NCBI GenBank assembly: GCA_030248215.1
Contig: JASANG010002126.1
Location: forward strand, 1-64,000
Length of the DNA: 64,000 bases
DNA from: Enoplolaimus lenunculus
Lineage: Eukaryota > Nematoda > Enoplea > Enoplida > Thoracostomopsidae
Direction of reading: 5' to 3'
In this document: piece by piece, positions 37,721-57,953 of the stretch
Position numbering within the stretch: the first letter of the stretch is position 1
Layout: the number at the start of each line of letters is the position of its first letter
Notes under the pieces: model-generated
Told to the model about the DNA's origin: nothing
Databases searched by the model: none
The model's input: only the letters and a program-made list of their open reading frames with translations
Position numbers and translations under genes: made by a program

Positions 37721-38262
37721 TATATATTTTCATTGTTTCTTAACGACAACGTTTGATTGCAAGTTGTTTTTATTATTACGTAGCGTTCAGACATATTTTC
37801 TGTTTTTTCTCTCATCAAACATCAAAGTGTTGTTTAATTTTTAGTTGGCTGGTGTAAAAATGGAATTTTGTGAAATTTATTGTTTCTGATGGTTCCGGGC
37901 ACACGTTCGTAGCGTTTGCGTCTATGATTGGTTACAGCGCTGTGGGCAGATTTTTATGTTTCGTCTCGTTTGTTAATGTTTGTTCCATTAGTTTTTGCTA
38001 GAAATTGGTGTCTGGGGCAGTATTTTTTAGACTGGTGGTAGCTGTGTATTTAGTAGGTAATTAGTATTTAGTAGAGTATTTTAGAGTGGAAATTGTTTGC
38101 ATTTTAATTTGGCAATTTTTCGCTGCCCAGGCAGTTGGCGATTGCGCAAAAATGGTTCGAGTTTGAAAATTATTGTCTGTTTTGTATGTTTCGTTTGATT
38201 TTGCATAAACTGTATATATGTTACTTACAATGATTTTATCATGTCGAAAATTTTTTTGTATC

Positions 38263-39106
38263 AGGGATATACCGGATATTGATTTTACCCGGATAGCGGA
38301 ACCGGAGCCGGATAGTAAATTTTGTACCGGGACTGAAGTCGGATGTTAAGCTTAATATAGCATCTAAATTTGTGCACTGTTGGAAGTATTGAGTAGTGTA
38401 AAAATTGTATTGATGGATTTAAGATTAATTGTTGGCTTGAATTTATATATGTATTTATATCGACATTTGGCAACGGTATTTTAACTTGCCAAATAAGTTT
38501 GTAAAAAGCTTCAAATAAGCAAACTACTATCGAACTGATTGACTTACTTTTACATATTGTATCAGTCAAACATGTAATGTAAATGTTTGCATGTGACCAT
38601 GTACGCTCACAATGTTTATGGGGTTACAATCACACTGAAAAACTAGACATAGGTGACGAGTGTCATTCCGGGGGCGCAACAGAATATATCTCAGCATATT
38701 CCTAATAGCATTAATCCTAGACAGGAATGGGCGGAGACCGGCTATGAAAAGTATCGGTTATTTTTGATCATCATCGAAAAACCTCAAAAAATTTTAAAGT
38801 GAAAACTGGATGCCCTTAAAAGGAACATGGGCCTAACGACCATTGCAACCCAACACAACGCTACAAATACATAGAATATTATAATAGGGGTCGTTGTTAA
38901 TGTGCTAAAATGCATCGCAGGGGCATGTTAAGCTTTGTCATGTAAACACTTTGGGTATTATAAGCCACGGAACGAAGAATTGTACGATACGTTCTGATAT
39001 TTGAATGCAATCTAAATGTTACATTTGAATTCATTATCCTGCTCCGGCCGGATACTAGAGAGTATCCGGCTCCGTCAGTTTTTGGTATCCGGTCGCACCC
39101 TGATAT
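38263..39106. mobile_element. Long CAGGGATATACCGG element, possibly composite
   Basis: The left end CAGGGATATACCGGATATTG and the right end TATCCGGTCGCACCCTG (39106) are inverted. The interior includes an unrelated GGCGGAGACCGG fragment of the GGTCTCGG family near 38728 and telomere-unrelated AT-rich DNA. The flanking 8-mers do not match. Confidence 0.4.
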
Positions 39107-39578
39107 ATACTTATATTTATATACATATATATGTAAACGTAGTAGTAGAATCAAATTAAGTACTTGACTTGAAATATGCGTGTTTCGAAAGGCGAACACC
39201 GCTGTAGCTGTATTTACTTTGAAAAATGGTCAGTTTTTCTGTAGTCATCTTTGTTGTTGCTTTCGTTTGAAATCGGACAGAAGGAAATTACGGATTTTTT
39301 TAAGCTTTTGAGTATCTCTAGCAATGGTTATAAATTTAGGTAGCAAAGCGCGTTTGAGATGCTTATTTAGAATAAGGGCATAGCCGGGATGGGGGTTCAG
39401 GAGTGTCAAACTCAAAGCCTACTTTTTGTGTTTGGAATACAGGAAACCCACTTTGAAATTTTTATGAAACGTGCCCCCCCCCGTGCCGCTATCCTCGCTA
39501 AGCCCAGTGTCGTGAAGTGTGGGTTCTTTTACAGTTTCCACCCCCCCCCTACCCCAAAGTTTAGGCTTAGGTTGATGT

Positions 39579-39980
39579 CAGGGGCAACTGGAATTCCGGT
39601 TGCGGCATTTTTTAACGTTCCGGTGACGGTAAATTTTTAGCGGAATTAAAAATGACGGTATTATATTTTGGTCTGAGGAAATTAAAATATTTTGCTAAAA
39701 ATGATTATAAAAATTAAATAGATTTCATTAGTATACTATGTAAACCTTGACAATCGCCGAAAATAAACCAGCGAAGGTAAATTGCGCTTCCGTGGATTAT
39801 GAAAATCTAAAATACACCAGATAGAGTGAATGCCTATCGCCCCAACTAAGGGTTATTTCACCAATAATGCAGAGGAAAAAATTAAAATGAATTTTTCGGT
39901 GGCATGTATTTGTCATTTTCCGGTTACGGTAATTGTTTCAGATTCCGGTTCCGGTAAATTGTAATTCCGGTGACACGCTG
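39579..39980. mobile_element. hAT-like MITE, CAGGG superfamily
   Basis: Starts CAGGGGCAACTGGAATTCC and ends GGTGACACGCTG, with the usual interior (CACCAATAATGCAGAGG, CCGTGGATTATGAAAATC). GTTGATGT (39571-39578) and GTTGATGA (39981-39988) form a 7-of-8 duplication. It sits beside a TTTAGGCTTAGG word. Confidence 0.75.
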
Positions 39981-40399
39981 GTTGATGATGGGTTTAAGCG
40001 TAGACTCAGCTTTAAGAATGGGCATCAATGCCTTTGCGGTAACCTAAAGCTGAGGTGATGGCTGCTACGTCGTAACTTTAAAAATGTCGGAGGAAAAGTG
40101 TACAAGAGCTGGCTGAAGTGTGCGTTTGGGAAGATTGTTTACTTCTCTGAAGAGATTACAGAATTACAGTTGAGAACCGGTGGAATTCGTTACGAATTTG
40201 CTCGTTTTTGCGTTGGAGTTGTGAGACTTTGAGCGTAGGCAGCTGTTATTTTTTTGTTGAGAAAAGTTAATTGAAATTGTGTAGAATTTTGCTCGAGATC
40301 GTACAACGAGGATTTTTGTTTTTGGCGTACAAACTCGTGTCAGACGGCGGACCGACCGCGATTCACATTGTAGAGATGTGCCGATTAATGGGCATCGAT

Positions 40400-41175
40400 T
40401 CAGCGTCGGCAAAATTTCAAAATAAGAATCGGCGTCGGCTTTGATATCGGTACATCCCTATTATAATAGACATGTGCCGATTAAGCGGCATCGGTAATAA
40501 TCGACACTTTGGGCAGTGCAGAAAATGGACGATTTTTTGCCGATACTTTTTACACATAACAGTCAGTTTGAATTCTATCAATTTCATTTCTGGGCGCATA
40601 TCAATTTGTCTGGTCAGGAAAACTGTTATCTCTTTTGCGGTTGCGGTTGAAAAAATTAATTGAAATGAACCGTTCGTCTAAAATTATAATCGTTTATGAT
40701 GGTTAGGGTTTAAGTCTTCATATAATGATGTAATGTATCCTATCTGTTTATTAAGCATGGTGTACTAAAGTTGGAATCGGCGTCGGCATCGGCAAAATTT
40801 CAAAATAAGACTCGGCGTCGGCAAAAATTTTGATATCGCCACATTCCTATTATAATAGACATGTGCCGATTAATCGGCATCGGTAATAATCGACACTTTT
40901 CGTTAGTATCGGCATGGGCAGTGCAGAAAATGGTCGATTTTTTGCCGACACCTTTTGCACAAAGCAGTGAATTGGAATGGTGTCAGTTTCGCTATTGGCG
41001 TATATGAATGCGTCCGATCAGGCAAACTGTCATCTGTCTTGCGGTTGTGGCTGAAAAAATGAACTGAAATGAACCGTTCTCATAAAATTATAATCGTTTA
41101 TTGTTGTTAAGGTTTAAGTGTTCGCATCTTATAATGATGTAACACTGTATCCTTGTTTGTTGTTTAAGCATCGTT
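40400..41175. repeat. Two-copy tandem duplication, 389-bp period
   Basis: TTATAATAGACATGTGCCGA occurs at 40461 and 40850. Both copies share GGCATCGGTAATAATCGACA, AATGGNCGATTTTTTGCCGA and ATTGAAATGAACCGTTC-like blocks, ending with ATAATGATGTAA. An upstream partial unit contains GAGATGTGCCGATTAATGGG and the inverted GATATCGGTACATCCCTA, suggesting a hAT-like MITE origin. Confidence 0.7.
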
Positions 41176-41199
41176 TATTCTTAGTATATCTCGGCCTCG

Positions 41200-41290
41200 T
41201 TTCAAACAAAAAAAGTTTATCAAAATCGGTTCAGCGGTTGCTGAGATTGTTTTCAGACGGACGGACATCCACCTTTGGACCCCCAAGCAC
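41200..41290. repeat. 'AAATCGGTTCAGCGGTTGCTGAG' repeat tail
   Basis: The sequence AAAATCGGTTCAGCGGTTGC followed by TGAGATTG and ACGGACGGAC resembles 3' tails of dispersed retroposons and MITEs in many invertebrates. This assignment is from memory of the motif only. Confidence 0.35.
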
Positions 41291-41700
41291 AAAAAATGTA
41301 ACGCTTCGCGTTTCGCTTAGCTCAATGATGTATATGTTTCAGGATTGTGTTATTCAAGTCTGATCTCGGTGTGTGCCTTAACTCTTTAATTAAAGTTAAC
41401 ATTTTACTATGTAATCCTTATCCATCGACTGTAATTACTGCCACACTGTGCAATACGTGTCATCTGCGTTCTGTGCTTATTTGCCGGAATATACAGCAAT
41501 TCCTGTTAATTCCTATTTGCGGATAGCGATTTTGTTGTGTTCACATCCTGAGTTTCATTACTCCTGTTCCGATTATTTATTTTGAAGTTTGATTGAATTG
41601 CGTTTTTGGTGAATTTGAACGCTTAATTTTATTAAAATACGTATACGGCATTTGCCGGTAATAAAAATAATACATACCTAATAGTTGTAATTCTATCGAA

Positions 41701-41734
<34 letters not shown>

Positions 41735-41777
41735 GTAATAGCAATAATAAATAATAATATTAGTGCTAATAAATAAA

Positions 41778-41855
<78 letters not shown>
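41701..41855. repeat. (AAT)n and (AAAT)n microsatellite abutting the Src start codon
   Basis: About 155 bp of near-pure AAT repeats with a central AAAT block runs directly into the Src ATG. The last repeat unit supplies the AAT of AATGGG. Translations in both strands give poly-Ile or poly-Asn and are not genes. Confidence 0.95.
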
Positions 41856-51964
<10,109 letters not shown>

Positions 51965-52475
51965 TTGGTAGAGAAACATTGCTTGATTTTGATTGGACAG
52001 CGATAGTTGTTTCATTGTGATTTTCTGGAATTGGAGTGGCTTTCTGGAAGATTGAAGTTGGTGGTTAAATTTTGAGTGGCTGGTGCTGTTCCATTCGAAA
52101 TAACTGATCTTGGTGCTTAAATTTGATTGGCTAACAATGGTGCTTAATTCCGGATTTTTAGAATTCAGTGCGATTTGTACACTACACCTCGCGGTCAATT
52201 GCAACTAATCATATTCCAGTATGTGCACATGTATGACAATCTTTGTCTTTGACACGGAAGAATGACCTAACGCTTCATTTTGACTGCATGGCGATGGACG
52301 GAGCTTCGATGTGATTGGATGGAATTGGAGCTTTATTTCGGAATGACTGACAGTTGCTGCTACATGTTGATTAGCTGGTGATAGAGTTCGCAATGTGATT
52401 AGCTGAATATAATGTTTAGTCCAAGATATGACTGGTTTTGGTGCTTAAATTAATTGGTTGGGTACGCTTGTTCAA

Positions 52476-52693
52476 GGGCCCATATTTTCAAATGCGGGTA
52501 GTACCTACAGTTAGCGATATGTTTTCAAACTGACGCACATCTGCAATTGCAGATCTCGTAATTTGGTGCAGACGTAGGGCAAATCAAACGCGAACAATGT
52601 GCTGAATTTCGAATCTCATCATGCGCTGGTTCGAAAGCTACAAGACCTATCACTAACTTGTGACACGCTACACACATTTGAGAATACGGGCTC
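52476..52693. mobile_element. MITE copy of the 'ATTCTCAAATGCG' family
   Basis: Starts GGGCCCATATTTTCAAATGC and ends with ACACATTTGAGAATACGGGC, inverted. The interior has GCAATTGCAGATCTCGTAAT, GCAAATCAAACGCGAACAAT and CAAGACCTATCACTAACTTG, which define the family. Confidence 0.7.
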
Positions 52694-53239
52694 TGGTGTT
52701 ATCCTGTAATATATTTCGATCTTGTACACAGGCGTGTTCCTTGGTGCCATGGTAGCATTCACAGATGTCAATTTTATCTAATGATGTAATAGCAAGAAGG
52801 CGTTGACATGTTTATGGAAGACACCGAGTTTGATCGTTGACCTTATCAGATGTGTGTAGCACTTGGGGGACACGACGACTGTGATGTTTTATCAAAGAAC
52901 CGGAACAGAACCTTTCGGTTCGAATAATAAATTAATGTTTTGTACATCGTCGTTTAGTTGTACGAAAATTTTAAGACTTTATCGTCAGTACTAGTGATAA
53001 ATGCTACACACATTTGAGAATACAGGTTACGTTGGCATCGTATCAAAAGTGTTGCGCCCTGGTAGGCTGTTGCATTCCGACTAAATGTGTTGTTGTTGTT
53101 GTTGTTTTTATTATTATTATTATTATTTTTACTATTGGTACCACATTGTTTGCTTGTGGTTTTACAATGCCGTATATAATTATTCCCCCCTTAAGGCAAA
53201 CGATACTTCCCCTTAACATCTTATTCTCACTCGTGAAAC

Positions 53240-53400
53240 GTACCAATTCGAGCTGGCATGCCAGATAGGACCGATCCAGGAAGTTAGACCTGTTTAACGT
53301 GCAGCTGAAAAAGTGACATAAGGAGGGTGGCTCGGACTCGAGACTTTCATATCTTTGAGTGGACGCTTTGCCACTGAGCTATGTAACTCATTACTCCAAC
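53240..53400 (-). mobile_element. tRNA-derived SINE copy
   Basis: On the minus strand: A-box CATAGCTCAGTGGCAAAGC, B-box GTCTCGAGTCC about 30 bases later, then a body with CACTTTTTCAGCTG and GTTAAACAGG. The body words match 48975-49100, supporting one SINE family. Confidence 0.5.
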
Positions 53401-53708
53401 TGCAAGGCGTAAGTGCTCCCATTGCATCCGCAAGTTGACGAAACAATATCGTTGTGTTCGAGAGCCGTGTGTCAATTCTGCTGGGAGGGGGGTATTTTGT
53501 TTTGCTTGATTAAGCTTTCAAGTGTTTCAATAGTTTATAGTTGGGTTGATCATGGATAGACTGTTTGCCAATAATCAAACCTATTAAATATGGCAAACGA
53601 TGTACTTTTGAATAAATAGATTAAGTGTATTTAGGAAACTGATTTTGTTTATTTATATATTTATTCTGTTTAAATTCATTACTGTATTGTTATATATTAT
53701 ATACATAT

Positions 53709-53742
<34 letters not shown>

Positions 53743-53818
53743 ATATATATATAAATTAATATAGTATTGTGGAAATTTTGGATTTAAATTTTGAAATTTC
53801 TTATTGGGTCGTTGCCCC

Positions 53819-53856
<38 letters not shown>

Positions 53857-53959
53857 GTATTGTGATTGTTTGTTTTTTTTTGTAAATTTGATAATTCATT
53901 TGCATCCTCCCGACACTTCGGTTTATGTTGAAATATTTGCTGCTGAAAGCATAGAATAA

Positions 53960-54065
53960 TACAGCATAAATCGCTTGATAGTACAGTGGTTAATTCAGTG
54001 GTACAGTAATGCGTCCGTCGTGGGTTTGAACCCCGACTGCTGCGGTCGTAGCCAAAAAATTTGCG
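53960..54065 (+). repeat. tRNA-like SINE head fragment
   Basis: GATAGTACAGTGGTTAATTC resembles an A-box, and GTGGGTTTGAACCCCGAC, about 40 bases later, is a good T arm and B-box. The acceptor stem does not pair. Confidence 0.35.
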
Positions 54066-54166
54066 AATGGCTCTGTCAAGTGCGCTCACACCTACGTGTA
54101 TCGGTTAATATATTAATGGATACTGGGTTAGTTACAATGACAGTTACTGCTGTCAAAAGTAGTAGC

Positions 54167-54349
54167 TCGTATCACCAGCTGGTTATTGGTTTGCTAACTT
54201 TCGAACCAGAAAACGTATAGGTTTGAAAGTTAAGCAATTTTTCGCGTGCCAAATTGTTTTTGTTCTGCATCATTGCCGACTTTTCAGATATATTACTGCC
54301 GCTAAATGTAGTACTAACTGGTAATAGGTGCTACCTACGTTTGAGAATC
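54167..54349. mobile_element. Diverged MITE copy of the 'ATTCTCAAATGCG' family
   Basis: TATCACCAGCTGGTTATTGG, AACTTTCGAACCAGAAAACG and TAACTGGTAATAGGTGCTAC followed by GTTTGAGAATCATG follow the family layout. Confidence 0.5.
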
Positions 54350-55307
54350 ATGAAATACTGCGGCATACTGTTATTTTTTTGTTACAACAACAAAATGCCC
54401 CCGCAAGGATCTCGAAAATTTGGTCATGTTGCTGTCGATTGACGAAAATGTTATTGAAATGTGTGTAATGCTTTTGGGCGATTTTGCAGATGCGAAATTG
54501 AACGACAACAAATGTGTAAAGACACAGGTCAGTCGAATGAATTTTTTTCTGATCAGTTAATTTTGTGATAATTATTTGAAATTGCACGTTTGTTTGTGTG
54601 TTCGAATTTTTTTCAGAATATATATATTTATTTATATATATTTATAAATATTTATAAATATATATAATATATATGTATATGTATACGTATATATACATGT
54701 ATGTATGTATGTATGTAAGTATATGATTTATAATATGTAGAGTATTTATAGATATTTATGCGTTTTAAACGCAAATTAATTGATTTGGCCTTGATAGAAA
54801 ATGATTTGGATGGTCGTTCGCGTCGTGCGAGAGAGAATGCGAATTTTTTATGTTGGCCGAACGCAACGTATGGGAATAATAGTCGTTTTTGTTAATATTT
54901 GTGTTGATGTGTACAAAACTGACGACGTAATGAACAATTTAATTCAACCTGGGGGTGGCCATGATGACCCCCGTGTGTTGTGTAGATGGGAACCGAAATT
55001 AGCGTGTGGGTGTAAAGGTGTTAGGGCGCAGGAGTTGGATGGGTGAAATCATATTATAAGTTATGTCAACGTAAACCATAGCGGTAGGTGTCAGACGGAA
55101 GGTTGTGGCATTGATGTGAGATGACTTTTCGTGAACTGTGGGTGGGCTTGGCACCTTGTCTGCCGGGTTTTGACACCTAACTCATGTGTTTTTGGCGCTG
55201 TTAGTTGAAAATTAGGGTGTCGTAGAACAACGGTTGTCTAGTGTTTTCTATGATTATCCAAAGTTTTATTGAACCTTTAATTAGTCGTTCCTGGTTCGAC
55301 TGATGTA

Positions 55308-55470
55308 TGAATCAGGGACGGAACGTTTTTCTGCGGAACTGAAATAGAGTAAGCTTAACATTTAGACCAATTTCTTCGCTTAGGTTTTGGTGTAGGCTCG
55401 TTACGCTTAGGCTTAGAGACTTTAGGAATATGCTTATACTACTGTTACTTCCTTGTTTTATACACTGATC
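55308..55470. repeat. TTAGGC-type MITE, GGGACGGAACG subgroup
   Basis: Starts CAGGGACGGAACGTTTTTCT and contains CGCTTAGGTTTTGGTGTAGG, TACGCTTAGGCTTAGAGACT and AATATGCTTATACTACTGTT. It resembles 19515-19675. Confidence 0.5.
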
Positions 55471-55855
55471 CTTGTTGAGTTCGTGAGCTATTTAAAAATG
55501 TAGTGCCTGTTTGTTTATTGGACAATGCATTGATTGTTGTATTCTGTGTATAGATGGCTGTTTAAATGTGGTTTTTGTTGTTTTCTGATGACGCAATAAT
55601 ATTTTCGAAATTGAATAAGTTTATTTTAATAGTAAAAGCTGTGGATATCAAGACGATTCGTTTCTCGACAACTCGACGACCGACTGTTTGTAATTTAAAA
55701 TTTCGTCGACTCGACAATTTGACGCTTGGGGGTTCAAGTTTAGCTTATGCTTTGTCTTACGACAGTGTCATGTGTCGAATTGTCGTAGATTTAGGGTTGT
55801 GCTATATACCGTTCTGCGTCGTCCGCCGCGGGGCGACCTCAAGTATGTAAAATTT

Positions 55856-56017
55856 GGCCAATGCTACTTTAAAAGGCGTAACAGTAGATTAAGCGCATTC
55901 CTAAGCGTAAGCCTAAGCTTAAGCCTAAGCCTAAGCAAAAAAATGTAATCTAGAGTCTAAACCTACTCTTTTATGGACCCTCCATAAACCTGGACGCCTC
56001 TTAAAGTAACATGGGTC
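55856..56017. mobile_element. hAT-like MITE carrying TTAGGC units, perfect 8-bp duplication
   Basis: The left end GGCCAATGCTACTTTAAAAG and the right end (complement GACCCATGTTACTTTAAGAG) are inverted repeats. TAAAATTT flanks it exactly at 55848-55855 and 56018-56025. The 162-bp body has the complement of TTAGGC five or so times in CCTAAGCGTAAGCCTAAGC and the following bases, then AAAAAAATGTAATCTAGAG. No ORF. Confidence 0.8.
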
Positions 56018-56765
56018 TAAAATTTAAACGCAGAACGAGTGTAGCGGTTCAGTGGTTTGTCAGATATTGAAGAGTATTACATACCATCATATTGCATTTT
56101 CCGTAGTGATATAAATTGTTTTTATTGTATTGTGAACTTTTTAAAATTAGCATCTGTTAAATGGTCATTTTAACAAGTTTATATATAAAATCAGTTTTGT
56201 ATATAAATGCCAATGTTTTTTTATACTTTTATATACCACTGCCTGACCAAATAATTGATACGTAATAAAATTTATGTTTGTTTGTTTCTTTGTTGCTTTG
56301 AGCGACGTATAGAACTGTTGGCCCATGTACTGTAATGACCCGAATAAAGGCGGGGACTGTTATATATTTGGCATCTCCAGAGGGTACCCTCCCTTGTTTT
56401 CGGTTACGGACTGTTATTTATTTTTAACCCACGCTCCACGCGCCCTTCGTTATTAATATATATCTGGTACTGCAATTATCCGTTGAATTATACGTTTATT
56501 TGTCTTGTGTCAATAGCTTACGCGATAATACAACGTTATACGTAGGAATGTACTTTTAAAATTTAAGTACACTTTAAAGTTTGGAGCTCAAATTATTTGG
56601 TCCTGGAGTCATTTATCAGCTACAATTGGGGTTAATTGATATTTGTCGACTCTAATTAGAGTTTAGGGACTCTCCGCTTACGGACTCTTATTAGGGATAC
56701 GAACTCCTATTGATTCGGACTCAAAATGGGGAGCCCCTCTTTATTCGGATCAATACAATATAGAT

Positions 56766-56929
56766 GAGGGCTGGAACAGTAATATAAACATATGCCTAAG
56801 CGTATGGATGAGCCTGTTCCTAAAGCCCAAGCCTAAGCCAAAAAAATAGCCTAAAGCTTAAAGTGACTCTATTATAGCCCCTACAGAAAACGATATGGTC
56901 CTGTTCTATACATGGGCCGAACTATTTGT
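56766..56929. repeat. TTAGGC-type MITE copy, diverged
   Basis: Contains AACATATGCCTAAGCG, CCTAAAGCCCAAGCCTAAGC, AAAAAAATAGCCTAAAGCTT and TATACATGGGCCG, in the family order. Confidence 0.5.
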
Positions 56930-57129
56930 ATAAGCATTTTTCTAAGCCTAAACCTTAGCGTAAAAATGAATAAAATTTCGCTGCGTATTTATCAATTTCT
57001 GATAACGCAATAATTATTGGAAGATATTCTTAAAAACAAAAAAAAAACAAAAAACTGAAAACCCAAAAAACTGCGAAAAAAGATTAGAAATAAATTCTTT
57101 TGAGAGGTATATTTTTTGATAATAACCAA

Positions 57130-57176
57130 AAGTTGACCGAGACCAAGATGTTTCATGGCCGGTCACCGCTCATCCC
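57130..57176. repeat. Right-end fragment of the GGTCTCGG hAT-like MITE family
   Basis: AAGTTGACCGAGACC is followed by CCGGTCACCGCTCATCCCTG, the complement of the CAGGGATG end. No left end nearby. Confidence 0.5.
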
Positions 57177-57579
57177 TGGCTCGGATTAAAGTTATTATTT
57201 TTGCTTAAGCTTTAGTTACAGACCCATTTTTTCGCTTAAGTTAGACTTAGCGTTTGCAATAAGTAATAGAAATACGCTGGATATATATTATATTCTGTTA
57301 CGCCCCTAGAATAACACTCGTAATCTATATCTGAATTTCCACCGTTATTAATATTGTGAACGTACACAGGCATGAAACATTTAATTACATGTGTGACAGA
57401 AAAAAATGTGTAAAATTACGACCTACACCAGTTTGGTCATCACCGAAATAAAATTTTCAAAACATATAAATTATATATTTCGAATGCTTTTTTTCGTAGT
57501 TTTCTGTTTTCATAGGTTTGTGTGTTTTCAGAATATCTGCTAATAATTATTGAGTTAACGAAAAATTCATAGATTCATA

Positions 57580-57733
57580 GTGAAACTTATCCCTAAGTCT
57601 AAGCGTAAGAATGAGTTTATTCCTAAGCCTAAGTCTACGCCTAAGCAAAGCAAAAAAATGGTCTAAAGCTGAAGCTTATTCTATTCAAGTCCCACAGAAA
57701 AACGTCCCGTCTTGATTTTTACATGGGCCATAA
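57580..57733. repeat. TTAGGC-type MITE copy, diverged
   Basis: Contains CCCTAAGTCTAAGCGTAAG, ATTCCTAAGCCTAAGTCTAC, GCAAAAAAATGGTCTAAAGC and TTTACATGGGCC, in the family order. Confidence 0.5.
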
Positions 57734-57953
57734 TTCTGATGAGTCGACCATTTTTGGTTTGAATTTTTTTTGAAAGACTGGTGAATTCATGCACGCGTTA
57801 ATTGAGTTGGCAGAAAAAAATACAACATTTTTAAAACTTTACTTAATATCCGATTTGCACTCTGATTTGTAGAAATATAAAGTTCGGTTTTATATAAAAG
57901 CGTAGCAAAGTAATTTCAAATTGTTTCGACTTAAAATAATTTCAATTTCGCTT

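Larger units (their letters stand above)
27147..41855. other. Repeat-rich intergenic region between PPP4R2 and Src
   Basis: No protein gene recognised in 14.7 kb between two divergently transcribed genes. ORFs here are short and start or end inside repeats. The region holds tRNA-like pieces, several MITEs, G-rich tracts and microsatellites, listed separately. Candidate Src 5' UTR exons are discussed in the findings. Stretches around 27600-28700, 28850-30000 and 33900-35050 show no feature beyond AT-rich DNA and scattered fragments. Confidence 0.6.
51965..57953. other. Repeat-rich region between Src and the GPCR gene
   Basis: Starts with the Src 3' UTR. The first 450 bp have many GATTGG and GGAATTGGAG words, probably an old degenerate tandem repeat. 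Then come MITEs, a SINE, AT microsatellites (53700-53757, 54620-54720), a run of about 33 T (53821-53853) and TTAGGC-type MITEs. No protein gene recognised; the ORFs at 54801-55046 and 55566-55850 match nothing known to me. Confidence 0.6.

Noticed and set aside
53821-53853. Poly-A tail of a processed retrocopy (T-run of about 33)
   Set aside because: No coding-like or retroposon body could be recognised next to it, so it is left as a simple homopolymer.
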